Source: Hydractinia symbiolongicarpus (taxonomy: Eukaryota > Cnidaria > Hydrozoa > Anthoathecata > Hydractiniidae). Taken from it: a stretch of DNA of 64,000 bases. The notes beneath the pieces were generated by a model, which saw only the letters and a program-made list of their open reading frames with translations, had not been told where the DNA came from and searched no databases. Each line of letters opens with the position of its first letter. Position 1 is the first letter of the stretch. Below, in pieces: positions 14,401 through 24,515 of this stretch. The stretch lies in the NCBI RefSeq assembly GCF_029227915.1, contig NC_079877.1:35491851-35555850 (forward strand), read 5' to 3'. The position numbers were made by a program, and so were the translations under genes.

Positions 14401-15781
14401 ATTAATTTAAAAAATCGTTCGGAAAATGAGTTTACTCCCTGGGTACTTTCTTTGTATACTTTTGACTATATGGGCCAAGCCCGGGATTTACGGGAAATCG
14501 CGGGTTTTCGTTTGCCGGCGATTAAACTTCTTTTATTCAGCGTTTCATCAAAAATGAAAACATTTTTAAAAACTACAAGTCTCATAGGCTTTAGTGGTGA
14601 AATAATAATTTAAAAAATCGTTTGGGATATGAGTTTACTCCCTGGGTACTTTCTTTGTATACTTTTGACTATACGGGCCGAAACCGGGATTTACGGGAAA
14701 TCGCAGGTTTTCGTTTGCCGGCGATTAAACTTCTTTTATTCAGCGTCTCATCAAAAATGAAAATTTTTTTGAAAACTACAAGTCCCATGCGTTGTAGTGG
14801 TGAAAAATTAATTTAAAAAATCGTTCGGAAAATGAGTTTACTCCCTGGGTACTTTCTTTGTATACTTTTGACTATATGGGCCAAGCCCGGGATTTACGGG
14901 AAATCGCGGGTTTTCGTTTGCCGGCGATTAAACTTCTTTTATTCAGCGTTTCATCAAAAATGAAAACATTTTTAAAAACTACAAGTCTTATGCGTTTTAG
15001 TGGTGAAAAAAAAATTTAAAAAATCGTTCTGGAAATGAGTTTACTCACAGGGTACTTTCTTTTTATACTTTTGACTATACGGGCCGAGACTGGGATTTAC
15101 GGGAAATCGCAGGTTTTCGTTTGCCGGCGATTAAACTTCTTTTATTCATCGTCTCATCAAAAATGAAAAAATTTTCAAAAACTACAAGTCTTATGCGTTT
15201 TAGTGGTGAAAAAATAATTTAAAAAATCGTTCTGGAAATGAGTTTACTCACAGGGTACTTTCTTTGTATACATTCGACTATACGGGCCAAGCCCGGGATT
15301 TACGGGAAATCGCGGGTTTTCGTTTGCCGGCGATTAAACCTCTTTAATTAAGCGTCTCATCAAAAATGAAAACATTTTTTAAAACTACAAGTCTCATGCG
15401 TTTTAGTGGTGAAAAAAAAATTTAAAAAATCGTTCGGGAAATGAGTTTACTCCCTGGGTACTTTCTTTGTATACATTCGACTATACGGGCCAAGCCCGGG
15501 ATTTACGGGAAATCGCGGGATTTCGTTTGCCGGCGATTAAACCTCTTTCATTAAGCGTCTCATCAAAAATGAAAACATTTTTGAAAACTACAAGTCTCAT
15601 GCGTTTTAGTGGTGAAAAAATAATTTTAAAAATCGTTTGGGAAATAAGTTTACTCCCTGGGTACTTTCTTTGTATACTTTGGACTATACGGGCCGAGTCC
15701 GGGATTTACGGGAAATCGCGGATTTTCGTGTGAGGGCGATTAAACTTCTTTTATTCAGCGTTTCATCAAAAATGAAAACAT
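8425..15781 (+). repeat. 18-monomer duplication (~3.7 kb) with edits
   Basis: 8425-9910 matches 12080-13565 (offset 3655), 10312-11331 matches 13561-14580 (offset 3249), and about 10921-12125 matches 14576-15781 (offset 3655-3656). So the right copy lacks about two monomers equivalent to 9911-10311. It has also doubled about two monomers equivalent to 10921-11331. The two edits cancel, and total spacing stays at 18 units. Shared rare variants include CCGAAACCGGG, TTTTTATACTTTTG and CATTAGGCG. Confidence 0.85.
8931..9133 (+). repeat. Class G monomer (left-domain type)
   Basis: A 203-bp monomer with GGGAATTGAGTTTACACCC, ACTTTGTTTGTATAC and CCAGGATTTAAGGGAAATC. It usually follows a unit ending CATGCCTTTTAGTGGAG. 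It is frequent in the first 16 kb, for example near 2.0, 3.2, 3.9, 5.3, 5.7, 8.9, 10.6, 12.6, 13.8 and 16.0 kb. It is absent from about 16.3 to 55 kb and returns only near 55.0, 56.9 and 60.9 kb, inside the old-type block of domain V. Confidence 0.85.
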
Positions 15782-16394
15782 TTCTGAAAACTACAAGTCT
15801 CATGCGTTTTAGTGGTGAAAAAATAATTTAAAAATTCGTTCGGGAAATGAGTTTACTCACTGGGTACTCTCCTTGCATACTTTTGACTATACGGGCCGAG
15901 TCCGGGATTTACGGGAAATCGCAGGTTTTCGTTTGCCGGCGATTAAACTTCTTTTATTCCGCGTCTCATCAAAAATGAAAACATTTTTGAAAACTACAAG
16001 TCTCATGCCTTTTAGTGGAGAAAAAATAATTTAAAAAATCGTTCGGGAATTGAGTTTACACCCTGGGTACTTTGTTTGTATACTTTTGACTATACGGGCC
16101 GAGTCCAGGATTTACGGGAAATCGCAGGTTTTCGTTTGCCGGCGATTAAACTTCTTTTATTCAGCGTCTCATCAAAAAAGAAATCATTTTTGAAAACTAC
16201 AAGTCTCATGCGTTTTAGTGGTGAAAAAATAATTTAAAAATTCGTTCGGGAAAGGGGTTTACTCACCGGGTACTTTCCTTGTATACTTTTGACTATACGG
16301 GCCGAGTCCGGGATTTACGGGAAATCGCGGGTTTTCGTTTTGCCGGCTATTAAACTTCTTTTATTCAGCGTCTCATCAAAAATGAAAACATTTT
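12318..16394 (+). repeat. 3-monomer partial copy, offset 3453
   Basis: 12318-12941 matches 15771-16394 (17 units plus 2 bp). The rare CTCTCCTTGCATAC variant occurs in both, whereas the related unit near 8.76 kb reads CTCTCCTTGTATAC. The right copy differs by TTTACGGG instead of TTTAAGGG in its class G unit and by AAAAAAGAAATC. Confidence 0.8.
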
Positions 16395-17381
16395 TGAAAA
16401 CTACAAGTCCCATGCGTTGTAGTGGTGAAAAATTAATTTAAAAAATCGTTCGGAAAATGAGTTTACTCCCTGGGTACTTTCTTTGTATACTTTTGACTAT
16501 ATGGGCCAAGCCCGGGATTTACGGGAAATCGCGGGTTTTCGTTTGCCGGCGATTAAACTTCTTTTATTCAGCGTTTCATCAAAAATGAAAACATTTTTAA
16601 AAACTACAAGTCTTATGCGTTTTAGTGGTGAAAAAATAATTTAAAAAATCGTTCTGGAAATGAGTTTACTCACAGGGTACTTTCTTTTTATACTTTTGAC
16701 TATACGGGCCGAGACTGGGATTTACGGGAAATTGCAGGTTTTCGTTTGCCGGCGATTAAACTTCTTTTATTCAGCGTCTCATCAAAAATGAAAAAATTTT
16801 TAAAAACTACAAGTCTTATGCGTTTTAGTGGTGAAAAAATAATTTAAAAAATCGTTCTGGAAATGAGTTTACTCACAGGGTACTTTCTTTGTATACATTC
16901 GACTATACGGGCCAAGCCCGGGATTTACGGGAAATCGCGGGTTTTCGTTTGCCGGCGATTAAACCTCTTTAATTAAGCGTCTCATCAAAAATGAAAACAT
17001 TTTTTAAAACTACAAGTCTCATGCGTTTTAGTGGTGAAAAAAAAATTTAAAAAATCGTTTGGGAAATGAGTTTACTCCCTGGGTACTTTCTTTGTATACA
17101 TTCGACTATACGGGCCAAGCCCGGGATTTACGGGAAATCGCGGGATTTCGTTTGCCGGCGATTAAACCTCTTTCATTAAGCGTCTCATCAAAAATGAAAA
17201 CATTTTTGAAAACTACAAGTCTCATGCGTTTTAGTGGTGAAAAAATAATTTTAAAAATCGTTCGGGAAATAAGTTTACTCCCTGGGTACTTTCTTTGTAT
17301 ACTTTGGACTATACGGGCCGAGTCCGGGATTTACGGGAAATCGCGGATTTTCGTGTGAGGGCGATTAAACTTCTTTTATTC
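14776..17381 (+). repeat. 5-monomer copy, offset 1625
   Basis: About 14776-15756 matches 16401-17381. Shared features in order are CAAGTCCCATGCGTTG, the TATATGGGCC unit, the TTTTTATAC unit, class A units and a class F unit. It joins domain I to domain II and carries class F into the latter. Confidence 0.8.
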
Positions 17382-17460
17382 AGCGTCTCATCAAAAATGA
17401 AAACGTTTTTGAAAACTACAAGTCTCATGCGTTGTAGTGGTGAAAAAATAATTTAAAAAA
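17258..17460 (+). repeat. Class F monomer (GTGTGAGGG type)
   Basis: A 203-bp monomer in which TTTCGTTTGCCGGCG is replaced by TTTTCGTGTGAGGGCG, preceded by ACTTTGGACTATACGGG and GAAATAAG. The loss of GCCGGC removes the central palindrome. Copies occur near 12.0, 15.7, 17.3, 17.9, 18.5, 18.9, 19.3, 20.8, 21.4, 21.8, 22.2, 24.6 and 35.2 kb, and I saw none outside roughly 12-35.2 kb. It almost always follows a class A unit whose end reads AATTTTAAAAATCG. Confidence 0.85.
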
Positions 17461-20400
17461 TCGTTCGGAAAATGAGTTTACTCCCTGGGTACTTTCTTTG
17501 TATACTTTTGACTATACGGGCCGAGTCCGGGGTTTACGGGAAATGGCGGGTTTTCGTTTGCCGGCGATTAAACCTCTTTAATTAAGCGTCTCATCAAAAA
17601 TGAAAACATTTTTTAAAACTACAAGTCTCATGCGTTTTAGTGGTGAAAAAAAAATTTAAAAAATCGTTCGGGAAATGAGTTTACTCCCTGGGTACTTTCT
17701 TTGTATACATTCGACTATACGGGCCAAGCCCGGGATTTACGGGAAATCGCGGGATTTCGTTTGCCGGCGATTAAACCTCTTTCATTAAGCGTCTCATCAA
17801 AAATGAAAACATTTTTGAAAACTACAAGTCTCATGCGTTTTAGTGGTGAAAAAATAATTTTAAAATCGTTCGGGAAATAAGTTTACTCCCTGGGTACTTT
17901 CTTTGTATACTTTGGACTATACGGGCCGAGTCCGGGATTTTCGGGAAATCGCGGATTTTCGTGTGAGGGCGATTAAACTTCTTTTATTCAGCGTCTCATC
18001 AAAAATGAAAAAATTTTTAAAAACTACAAGTCTTATGCGTTTTAGTGGTGAAAAAATAATTTAAAAAATCGTTCTGGAAATGAGTTTACTCACAGGGTAC
18101 TTTCTTTGTATACATTCGACTATACGGGCCAAGCCCGGGATTTACGGGAAATCGCGGGTTTTCGTTTGCCGGCGATTAAACCTCTTTAATTAAGCGTCTC
18201 ATCAAAAATGAAAACATTTTTTAAAACTACAAGTCTCATGCGTTTTAGTGGTGAAAAAAAAATTTAAAAAATCGTTCGGGAAATGAGTTTACTCCCTGGG
18301 TACTTTCTTTGTATACATTCGACTATACGGGCCAAGCCCGGGATTTACGGGAAATCGCGGGATTTCGTTTGCCGGCGATTAAACCTCTTTCATTAAGCGT
18401 CTCATCAAAAATGAAAACATTTTTGAAAACTACAAGTCTCATGCGTTTTAGTGGTGAAAAAATAATTTTAAAAATCGTTCGGGAAATAAGTTTACTCCCT
18501 GGGTACTTTCTTTGTATACTTTGGACTATACGGGCCGAGTCCGGGATTTACGGGAAATCGCGGATTTTCGTGTGAGGGCGATTAAACTTCTTTTATTCAG
18601 CGTCTCATCAAAAATGAAAACGTTTTTGAAAACTACAAGTCTCATGCGTTGTAGTGGTGAAAAAATAATTTAAAAAATCGTTCGGAAAAGGAGTTTACTC
18701 CCTGGGTACTTTCTTTGTATACTTTTGACTATACGGGCCGAGTCCGGGGTTTACGGGAAATGGCGGGTTTTCGTTTGCCGGCGATTAAACTTCTTTTATT
18801 CAGCGTCTCATCAAAAATGAAAACATTTTTAAAAACTACAAGTCTCAGGCGTTGTAGTGGTGAAAAAATAATTTTAAAAATCGTTCGGGAAATAAGTTTA
18901 CTCCCTGGGTACTTTCTTTGTATACTTTGGACTATACGGGCCGAGTCCGGGATTTACGGGAAATCGCGGATTTTCGTGTGAGGGCGATTAAACTTCTTTT
19001 ATTCAGCGTCTCATCAAAAATGAAAAAATTTTTAAAAACTACAAGTCTTATGCGTTTTAGTGGTGAAAAAATAATTTAAAAAATCGTTCTGGAAATGAGT
19101 TTACTCACAGGGTACTTTCTTTGTATACATTCGACTATACGGGCCAAGCCCGGGTTTTACGGGAAATCGCGGGATTTCGTTTGCCGGCGATTAAACCTCT
19201 TTCATTAAGCGTCTCATCAAAAATGAAAACATTTTTTAAAACTACAAGTCTCATGCGTTTTAGTGGTGAAAAAATAATTTTAAAAATCGTTCGGGAAATA
19301 AGTTTACTCCCTGGGTACTTTCTTTGTATACTTTGGACTATACGGGCCGAGTCCGGGATTTACGGGAAATCGCGGATTTTCGTGTGAGGGCGATTAAACT
19401 TCTTTTATTCAGCGTCTCATCAAAAATGAAAACGTTTTTGAAAACTACAAGTCTCATGCGTTGTAGTGGTGAAAAAATAATTTAAAAAATCGTTCGGAAA
19501 ATGAGTTTACTCCCTGGGTACTTTCTTTGTATACTTTTGACTATACGGGCCGAGTCCGGGGTTTACGGGAAATGGCGGGTTTTCGTTTGCCGGCGATTAA
19601 ACTTCTTTTATTCAGCGTCTCATCAAAAATGAAAACATTTTTAAAAACTACAAGTCTCAGGCGTTGTAGTGGTGAAAAAATAATTTAAAAAATCGTTCGG
19701 AAAATGAGTTTACTCCCTGGGTACTTTCTTTGTATACTTTTGACTATACGGACCGAGTCCGGGGTTAACGGGAACTGGTGGGTTTTCGTTTGCCGGCGAT
19801 TAAACTTCTTTTATTCAGCGTCTCATCACAAATGAAAACATTTTTAGAAACTATAAGTCTCATGGGCTTTAGTGGTGAACTAATAATTTAAAAAATCGTT
19901 CGGGAAATGAGTTAACACCCCGGGTACTTTCTTTGTATACTTTTGACTATACGGGCCGAGTCCGGGATTTACGGGAAATCGCAGGTTTTCGTTTCCCGGC
20001 GATTAAACCACTTTCATTAAGCGTCTCATCAAAAATGAAAACATTTCTGAAAACTACAAGTCTCATGCGTTTTAGTGGTGAAAAAATAATTAAAAAAATC
20101 GTTGGGAAATGAGTTTACTCACAGGGTACTTTCTTTGTATATATTCGACTATACGGGCCAAGCCCGGGATTTACGGGAAATCGCGGGTTTTCGTTTGCCA
20201 GCGACTAAACTTCTTTTATTCAGCGTCTCATCAAAAATGAAAACGTTTTTGAAAACTACAAGTCTCATGCGTTGTAGTGGTGAAAAAATAATTTAAAAAA
20301 TCGTTCGGAAAATGAGTTTACTCCCTGGGTACTTTCTTTGTATACTTTTGACTATACGGGCCGAGTCCGGGGTTTACGGGAAATGGCGGGTTTTCGTTTG

Positions 20401-22329
20401 CCGGCGATTAAACCTCTTTAATTAAGCGTCTTATCAAAAATGAAAACATTTTTTAAAACTACAAGTCTCATGCGTTTTAGTGGTGAAAAAAAAATTTAAA
20501 AAATCGTTCGGGAAATGAGTTTACTCCCTGGGTACTTTCTTTGTATACATTCGACTATACGGGCCAAGCCCGGGATTTACGGGAAATCGCGGGATTTCGT
20601 TTGCCGGCGATTAAACCTCTTTCATTAAGCGTCTCATCAAAAATGAAAACATTTTTGAAAACTACAAGTCTCATGCGTTTTAGTGGTGAAAAAATAATTT
20701 TAAAATCGTTCGGGAAATAAGTTTACTCCCTGGGTACTTTCTTTGTATACTTTGGACTATACGGGCCGAGTCCGGGATTTTCGGGAAATCGCGGATTTTC
20801 GTGTGAGGGCGATTAAACTTCTTTTATTCAGCGTCTCATCAAAAATGAAAAAATTTTTAAAAACTACAAGTCTTATGCGTTTTAGTGGTGAAAAAATAAT
20901 TTAAAAAATCGTTCTGGAAATGAGTTTACTCACAGGGTACTTTCTTTGTATACATTCGACTATACGGGCCAAGCCCGGGATTTACGGGAAATCGCGGGTT
21001 TTCGTTTGCCGGCGATTAAACCTCTTTAATTAAGCGTCTCATCAAAAATGAAAACATTTTTTAAAACTACAAGTCTCATGCGTTTTAGTGGTGAAAAAAA
21101 AATTTAAAAAATCGTTCGGGAAATGAGTTTACTCCCTGGGTACTTTCTTTGTATACATTCGACTATACGGGCCAAGCCCGGGATTTACGGGAAATCGCGG
21201 GATTTCGTTTGCCGGCGATTAAACCTCTTTCATTAAGCGTCTCATCAAAAATGAAAACATTTTTGAAAACTACAAGTCTCATGCGTTTTAGTGGTGAAAA
21301 AATAATTTTAAAAATCGTTCGGGAAATAAGTTTACTCCCTGGGTACTTTCTTTGTATACTTTGGACTATACGGGCCGAGTCCGGGATTTACGGGAAATCG
21401 CGGATTTTCGTGTGAGGGCGATTAAACTTCTTTTATTCAGCGTCTCATCAAAAATGAAAACGTTTTTGAAAACTACAAGTCTCATGCGTTGTAGTGGTGA
21501 AAAAATAATTTAAAAAATCGTTCGGAAAAGGAGTTTACTCCCTGGGTACTTTCTTTGTATACTTTTGACTATACGGGCCGAGTCCGGGGTTTACGGGAAA
21601 TGGCGGGTTTTCGTTTGCCGGCGATTAAACTTCTTTTATTCAGCGTCTCATCAAAAATGAAAACATTTTTAAAAACTACAAGTCTCAGGCGTTGTAGTGG
21701 TGAAAAAATAATTTTAAAAATCGTTCGGGAAATAAGTTTACTCCCTGGGTACTTTCTTTGTATACTTTGGACTATACGGGCCGAGTCCGGGATTTACGGG
21801 AAATCGCGGATTTTCGTGTGAGGGCGATTAAACTTCTTTTATTCAGCGTCTCATCAAAAATGAAAAAATTTTTAAAAACTACAAGTCTTATGCGTTTTAG
21901 TGGTGAAAAAATAATTTAAAAAATCGTTCTGGAAATGAGTTTACTCACAGGGTACTTTCTTTGTATACATTCGACTATACGGGCCAAGCCCGGGATTTAC
22001 GGGAAATCGCGGGATTTCGTTTGCCGGCGATTAAACCTCTTTCATTAAGCGTCTCATCAAAAATGAAAACATTTTTTAAAACTACAAGTCTCATGCGTTT
22101 TAGTGGTGAAAAAATAATTTTAAAAATCGTTCGGGAAATAAGTTTACTCCCTGGGTACTTTCTTTGTATACTTTGGACTATACGGGCCGAGTCCGGGATT
22201 TACGGGAAATCGCGGATTTTCGTGTGAGGGCGATTAAACTTCTTTTATTCAGCGTCTCATCAAAAATGAAAACGTTTTTGAAAACTACAAGTCTCATGCG
22301 TTGTAGTGGTGAAAAAATAATTTAAAAAA

Positions 22330-22532
22330 TCGTTCGGAAAATGAGTTTACTCCCTGGGTACTTTCTTTGTATACTTTTGACTATACGGGCCGAGTCCGGG
22401 GTTTACGGGAAATGGCGGGTTTTCGTTTGCCGGCGATTAAACTTCTTTTATTCAGCGTCTCATCAAAAATGAAAACATTTTTAAAAACTACAAGTCTCAG
22501 GCGTTGTAGTGGTGAAAAAATAATTTAAAAAA
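22330..22532 (+). repeat. Reference monomer, class B
   Basis: A 203-bp monomer marked by ACTTTTGACTATACGGG in place of ACATTCGACTATACGGG, by CCGAGTCCGGGG, by AAATGGCGGG, and by CTTCTTTTATTCAGCG in place of CTCTTTCATTAAGCG. Its left edge reads TCGGAAAATGAG, not TCGGGAAATGAG. These variants travel together, so class B is a linked haplotype of the unit and not scattered point mutation. This copy ends in the CTCAGGCGTTGTAG variant, which is frequent in domain IV. Confidence 0.85.
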
Positions 22533-22735
22533 TCGTTCGGAAAATGAGTTTACTCCCTGGGTACTTTCTTTGTATACTTTTGACTATACGGACCGAGTCC
22601 GGGGTTAACGGGAACTGGTGGGTTTTCGTTTGCCGGCGATTAAACTTCTTTTATTCAGCGTCTCATCACAAATGAAAACATTTTTAGAAACTATAAGTCT
22701 CATGGGCTTTAGTGGTGAACTAATAATTTAAAAAA
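22533..22735 (+). repeat. Reference monomer, class C
   Basis: A 203-bp monomer with the diagnostic set GGACCGAGTCCGGGG, GTTAACGGGAA, TTTTTAGAAACTATAAG, CTCATGGGCTTTAG and GGTGAACTAATAATTT. It usually sits directly after a CTCAGGCG class B unit and before a class D unit. The trio recurs as a phrase, for example near 19.7, 22.5, 25.0, 35.5, 38.0, 44.3, 49.8, 53.0, 58.9 and 63.2 kb. The copy shown also carries CATCACAAATG where most units have CATCAAAAATG. Confidence 0.85.
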
Positions 22736-22938
22736 TCGTTCGGGAAATGAGTTAACACCCCGGGTACTTTCTTTGTATACTTTTGACTATACGGGCCGAG
22801 TCCGGGATTTACGGGAAATCGCAGGTTTTCGTTTCCCGGCGATTAAACCACTTTCATTAAGCGTCTCATCAAAAATGAAAACATTTCTGAAAACTACAAG
22901 TCTCATGCGTTTTAGTGGTGGAAAAATAATTAAAAAAA
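22736..22938 (+). repeat. Reference monomer, class D
   Basis: A 203-bp monomer recognised by GAGTTAACACCCCGGG where most units read GAGTTTACTCCCTGGG. It follows class C in almost every occurrence. In this copy the middle reads TTTCCCGGCGATTAAACCAC. In domains III-IV the same unit instead carries TTTGCCGGCGATTAAACTTC and ends in GGTGAAAAGATAATTT, so class D was itself recombined within the monomer. Confidence 0.8.
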
Positions 22939-24406
22939 TCGTTGGGAAATGAGTTTACTCACAGGGTACTTTCTTTGTATATATTCGACTATACGGGCCA
23001 AGCCCGGGATTTACGGGAAATCGCGGGTTTTCGTTTGCCAGCGACTAAACTTCTTTCATTAAGCGTCTCATCAAAAATGAAAACATTTTTGAAAACTACA
23101 AGTCTCATGCGTTTTAGTGGTGAAAAAAAAATTTAAAAAATCGTTCGGGAAATGAGTTTACTGCCTGGGTACTTTCTTTGTATACATTCGACTATACGGG
23201 CCAAGCCCGGGATTTACGGGAAATCAGGGGATTTCGTTTGCCGGCGATTAAACCTCTTTCATTAAGCGTCTCATCAAAAATGAAAACATTTTTGAAAACT
23301 ACAAGTCTCATGCGTTGTAGTGGTGAAAAAATAATTTAAAAAATCGTTCGGAAAATAAGTTTACTCCCTTGGTACTTTCTTTGTATACTTTTGACTATAC
23401 GGGCCGAGTCCGGCGTTTACGGGAAATGGCGGGTTTTCGTTTGACGGCGAATAAACTTCTTTTATTCAGCGTCTCATCAAAAATGATAACATTTCTGAAA
23501 ACTACAAGTCTCCTGCGTTTTAGTGGTGAAAAGATAATTTAAAAAATCGTTTTGGAAATGAGTTTACTCACAGGGTACTTTCTTTGTATACATTCGACTA
23601 TACAGGCCAAGCCCGGGATTTTTGCGGGAAATCGCGGGTTTTCGTTTGCCAGCGATTAAACCACTTTCATTAAGCGTCTCATCAAAAATGAAAACATTTT
23701 TGAAAACTACAAGTCACATGCGTTTTAGTGGTGAAGAAAAAATTTAAAAAATCGTTCGGGAAATGAGTTTACTCCCTGGTTACTTTCTTTGTATACATTC
23801 GACTATACGGGCCAAGCCCCGGATTTACGGTAAATCGCGGGATTTCGTTTGCCGGCGATTAAACCTCTTTCATTAAGCGTCTCATCAAAAATGAAAACAT
23901 TTTTGAAAACTACAAGTCCCATGCGTTGTAGTGGTGAAAAATTAATTTAAAAAATCGTTCGGAAAATGAGTTTACTCCCTGGGTACTTTCTTTGTATACT
24001 TTTGACTATATGGGCCAAGCCCGGGATTTACGGGAAATCGCGGGTTTTCGTTTGCCGGCGATTAAACTTCTTTTATTCAGCGTCTCATCAAAAATGAAAA
24101 AATTTTTAAAAACTACAAGTCTTATGCGTTTTAGTGGTGAAAAAATAATTTAAAAAATCGTTCTGGAAATGAGTTTACTCCCTGGGTACTTTCTTTGTAT
24201 ACATTCGACTATACGGGCCAAGCCCGGGATTTATGGGAAATAGCGGGTTTTCGTTTGCCGGCGATTAAACCTCTTTAATTAAGCGTCTCATCAAAAATGA
24301 AAACATTTTTTAAAACTACAAGTCTCATGCGTTTTAGTGGTGAAAAAAAAATTTAAAAAATCGTTCGGGAAATGAGTTTACTCCCTGGGTACTTTCTTTG
24401 TATACA

Positions 24407-24420
24407 TTCGACTATACGGG
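24407..24420 (+). other. CENP-B-box-like motif (one base short)
   Basis: TTCG at 24407-24410 is followed after 6 bases by CGGG at 24417-24420. The mammalian CENP-B box core is TTCG, seven bases, then CGGG, with an A at gap position five. Here the gap is one base short, so this is a resemblance and not a match. Class B monomers read TTTTG and lack the TTCG half, giving box-like and boxless units in one array. Confidence 0.3.
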
Positions 24421-24429
24421 CCAAGCCCG
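24417..24429 (+). other. 5-bp GC hairpin, class A only
   Basis: CGGGC (24417-24421) and GCCCG (24425-24429) are perfect reverse complements around a 3-base CAA loop. Class B has CGGGCCGAGTCCG at the same place, which breaks the stem at one position. The element therefore separates the two classes structurally as well as by sequence. Confidence 0.65.
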
Positions 24430-24450
24430 GGATTTACGGGAAATCGCGGG
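24417..24450 (+). other. Four helically phased CGGG boxes
   Basis: CGGG begins at 24417, 24428, 24437 and 24447, spacings of 11, 9 and 10 bp, so all four face nearly the same side of the helix. The surrounding 10-mers (TCCGGGATTT, TACGGGAAAT, CGCGGGTTTT) look like decayed sub-repeats. Class E adds 2 bp between the second and third box, and AAATGGCGGG in class B keeps the fourth. It may be a binding site array or a nucleosome-rotational signal; this is inference. Confidence 0.7.
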
Positions 24451-24493
24451 ATTTCGTTTGCCGGCGATTAAACCTCTTTCATTAAGCGTCTCA

Positions 24494-24515
24494 TCAAAAA
24501 TGAAAACATTTTTGA
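24494..24515 (+). other. 9-bp perfect inverted repeat, AAAA loop
   Basis: The arms TCAAAAATG (24494-24502) and CATTTTTGA (24507-24515) are exact reverse complements separated by AAAA. The element recurs in most monomers at the same phase. Units with CATTTTTAAAAAC keep a 7-bp core stem. Units with CATTTCTGAAAAC or with ATCAAAAAAG break it. It could extrude as a small hairpin or serve as a dyad binding site; function is unknown. Confidence 0.8.

Larger units (their letters stand above)
1..16394 (+). repeat. Domain I: class B/G-rich section
   Basis: This stretch is satellite only. It is dominated by CTTTTGAC-type monomers and class G units, with variants such as TATACACCC, TATTCCGCGTCTC and TTTTGCCGGCTATT that are rare or absent elsewhere. 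Higher-order structure is irregular, with short duplications of 2, 3, 5 and 9 monomers and one 18-monomer duplication carrying later edits. The first unit (1 to ~195) recurs three monomers later at 610 to ~804, sharing TTACACGTCTC and CATGCATTTTAG. Confidence 0.75.
17366..23056 (+). repeat. 14-monomer tandem duplication (2840 bp)
   Basis: 17366-20216 matches 20206-23056 at an offset of exactly 2840 bp. The differences I noted are T/A at 19155/21995, C/T at 17592/20432 and A/G at 20081/22921, so identity is about 99.9%. Even small private changes such as TTCGGAAAAGGAG and TTTCCCGGCG are kept in both. It is one of the cleanest recent events in the window. Confidence 0.92.

Noticed and set aside
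17059-17358. 99-codon plus-strand reading frame, the longest in the window, and its 88- and 96-codon relatives
   Set aside because: They recur with the satellite unit. The unit length is 3n+2, so the frame rotates every monomer. The longer versions exist only where AATTTAAAAAA changed to AATTTTAAAA or AATTAAAAAAA and removed the in-frame TAA. There is no domain, no codon bias and no ribosome-binding or splice context.
17366-23056. Assembly artefact as the explanation of near-identical duplications
   Set aside because: It cannot be excluded without reads. Private differences between copies (19155/21995, 17592/20432, 20081/22921) and nesting across several sizes argue for real duplications, so I kept them as features.
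24405-24416. Pol III B-box-like TTCGACT (tRNA or SINE promoter)
   Set aside because: Only TTCGA-CT matches the GGTTCGANTCC core, no A-box lies at a suitable distance upstream, and there is no tRNA cloverleaf. A tandem array with no target-site duplications is not a SINE.
24452-24466. TTTTCGTTTGCCGGCG as a true CENP-B box
   Set aside because: The first half resembles the box (TTTCGTT), but the second half GCCGGCG lacks CGGG in the right place. It is mentioned only as a resemblance.
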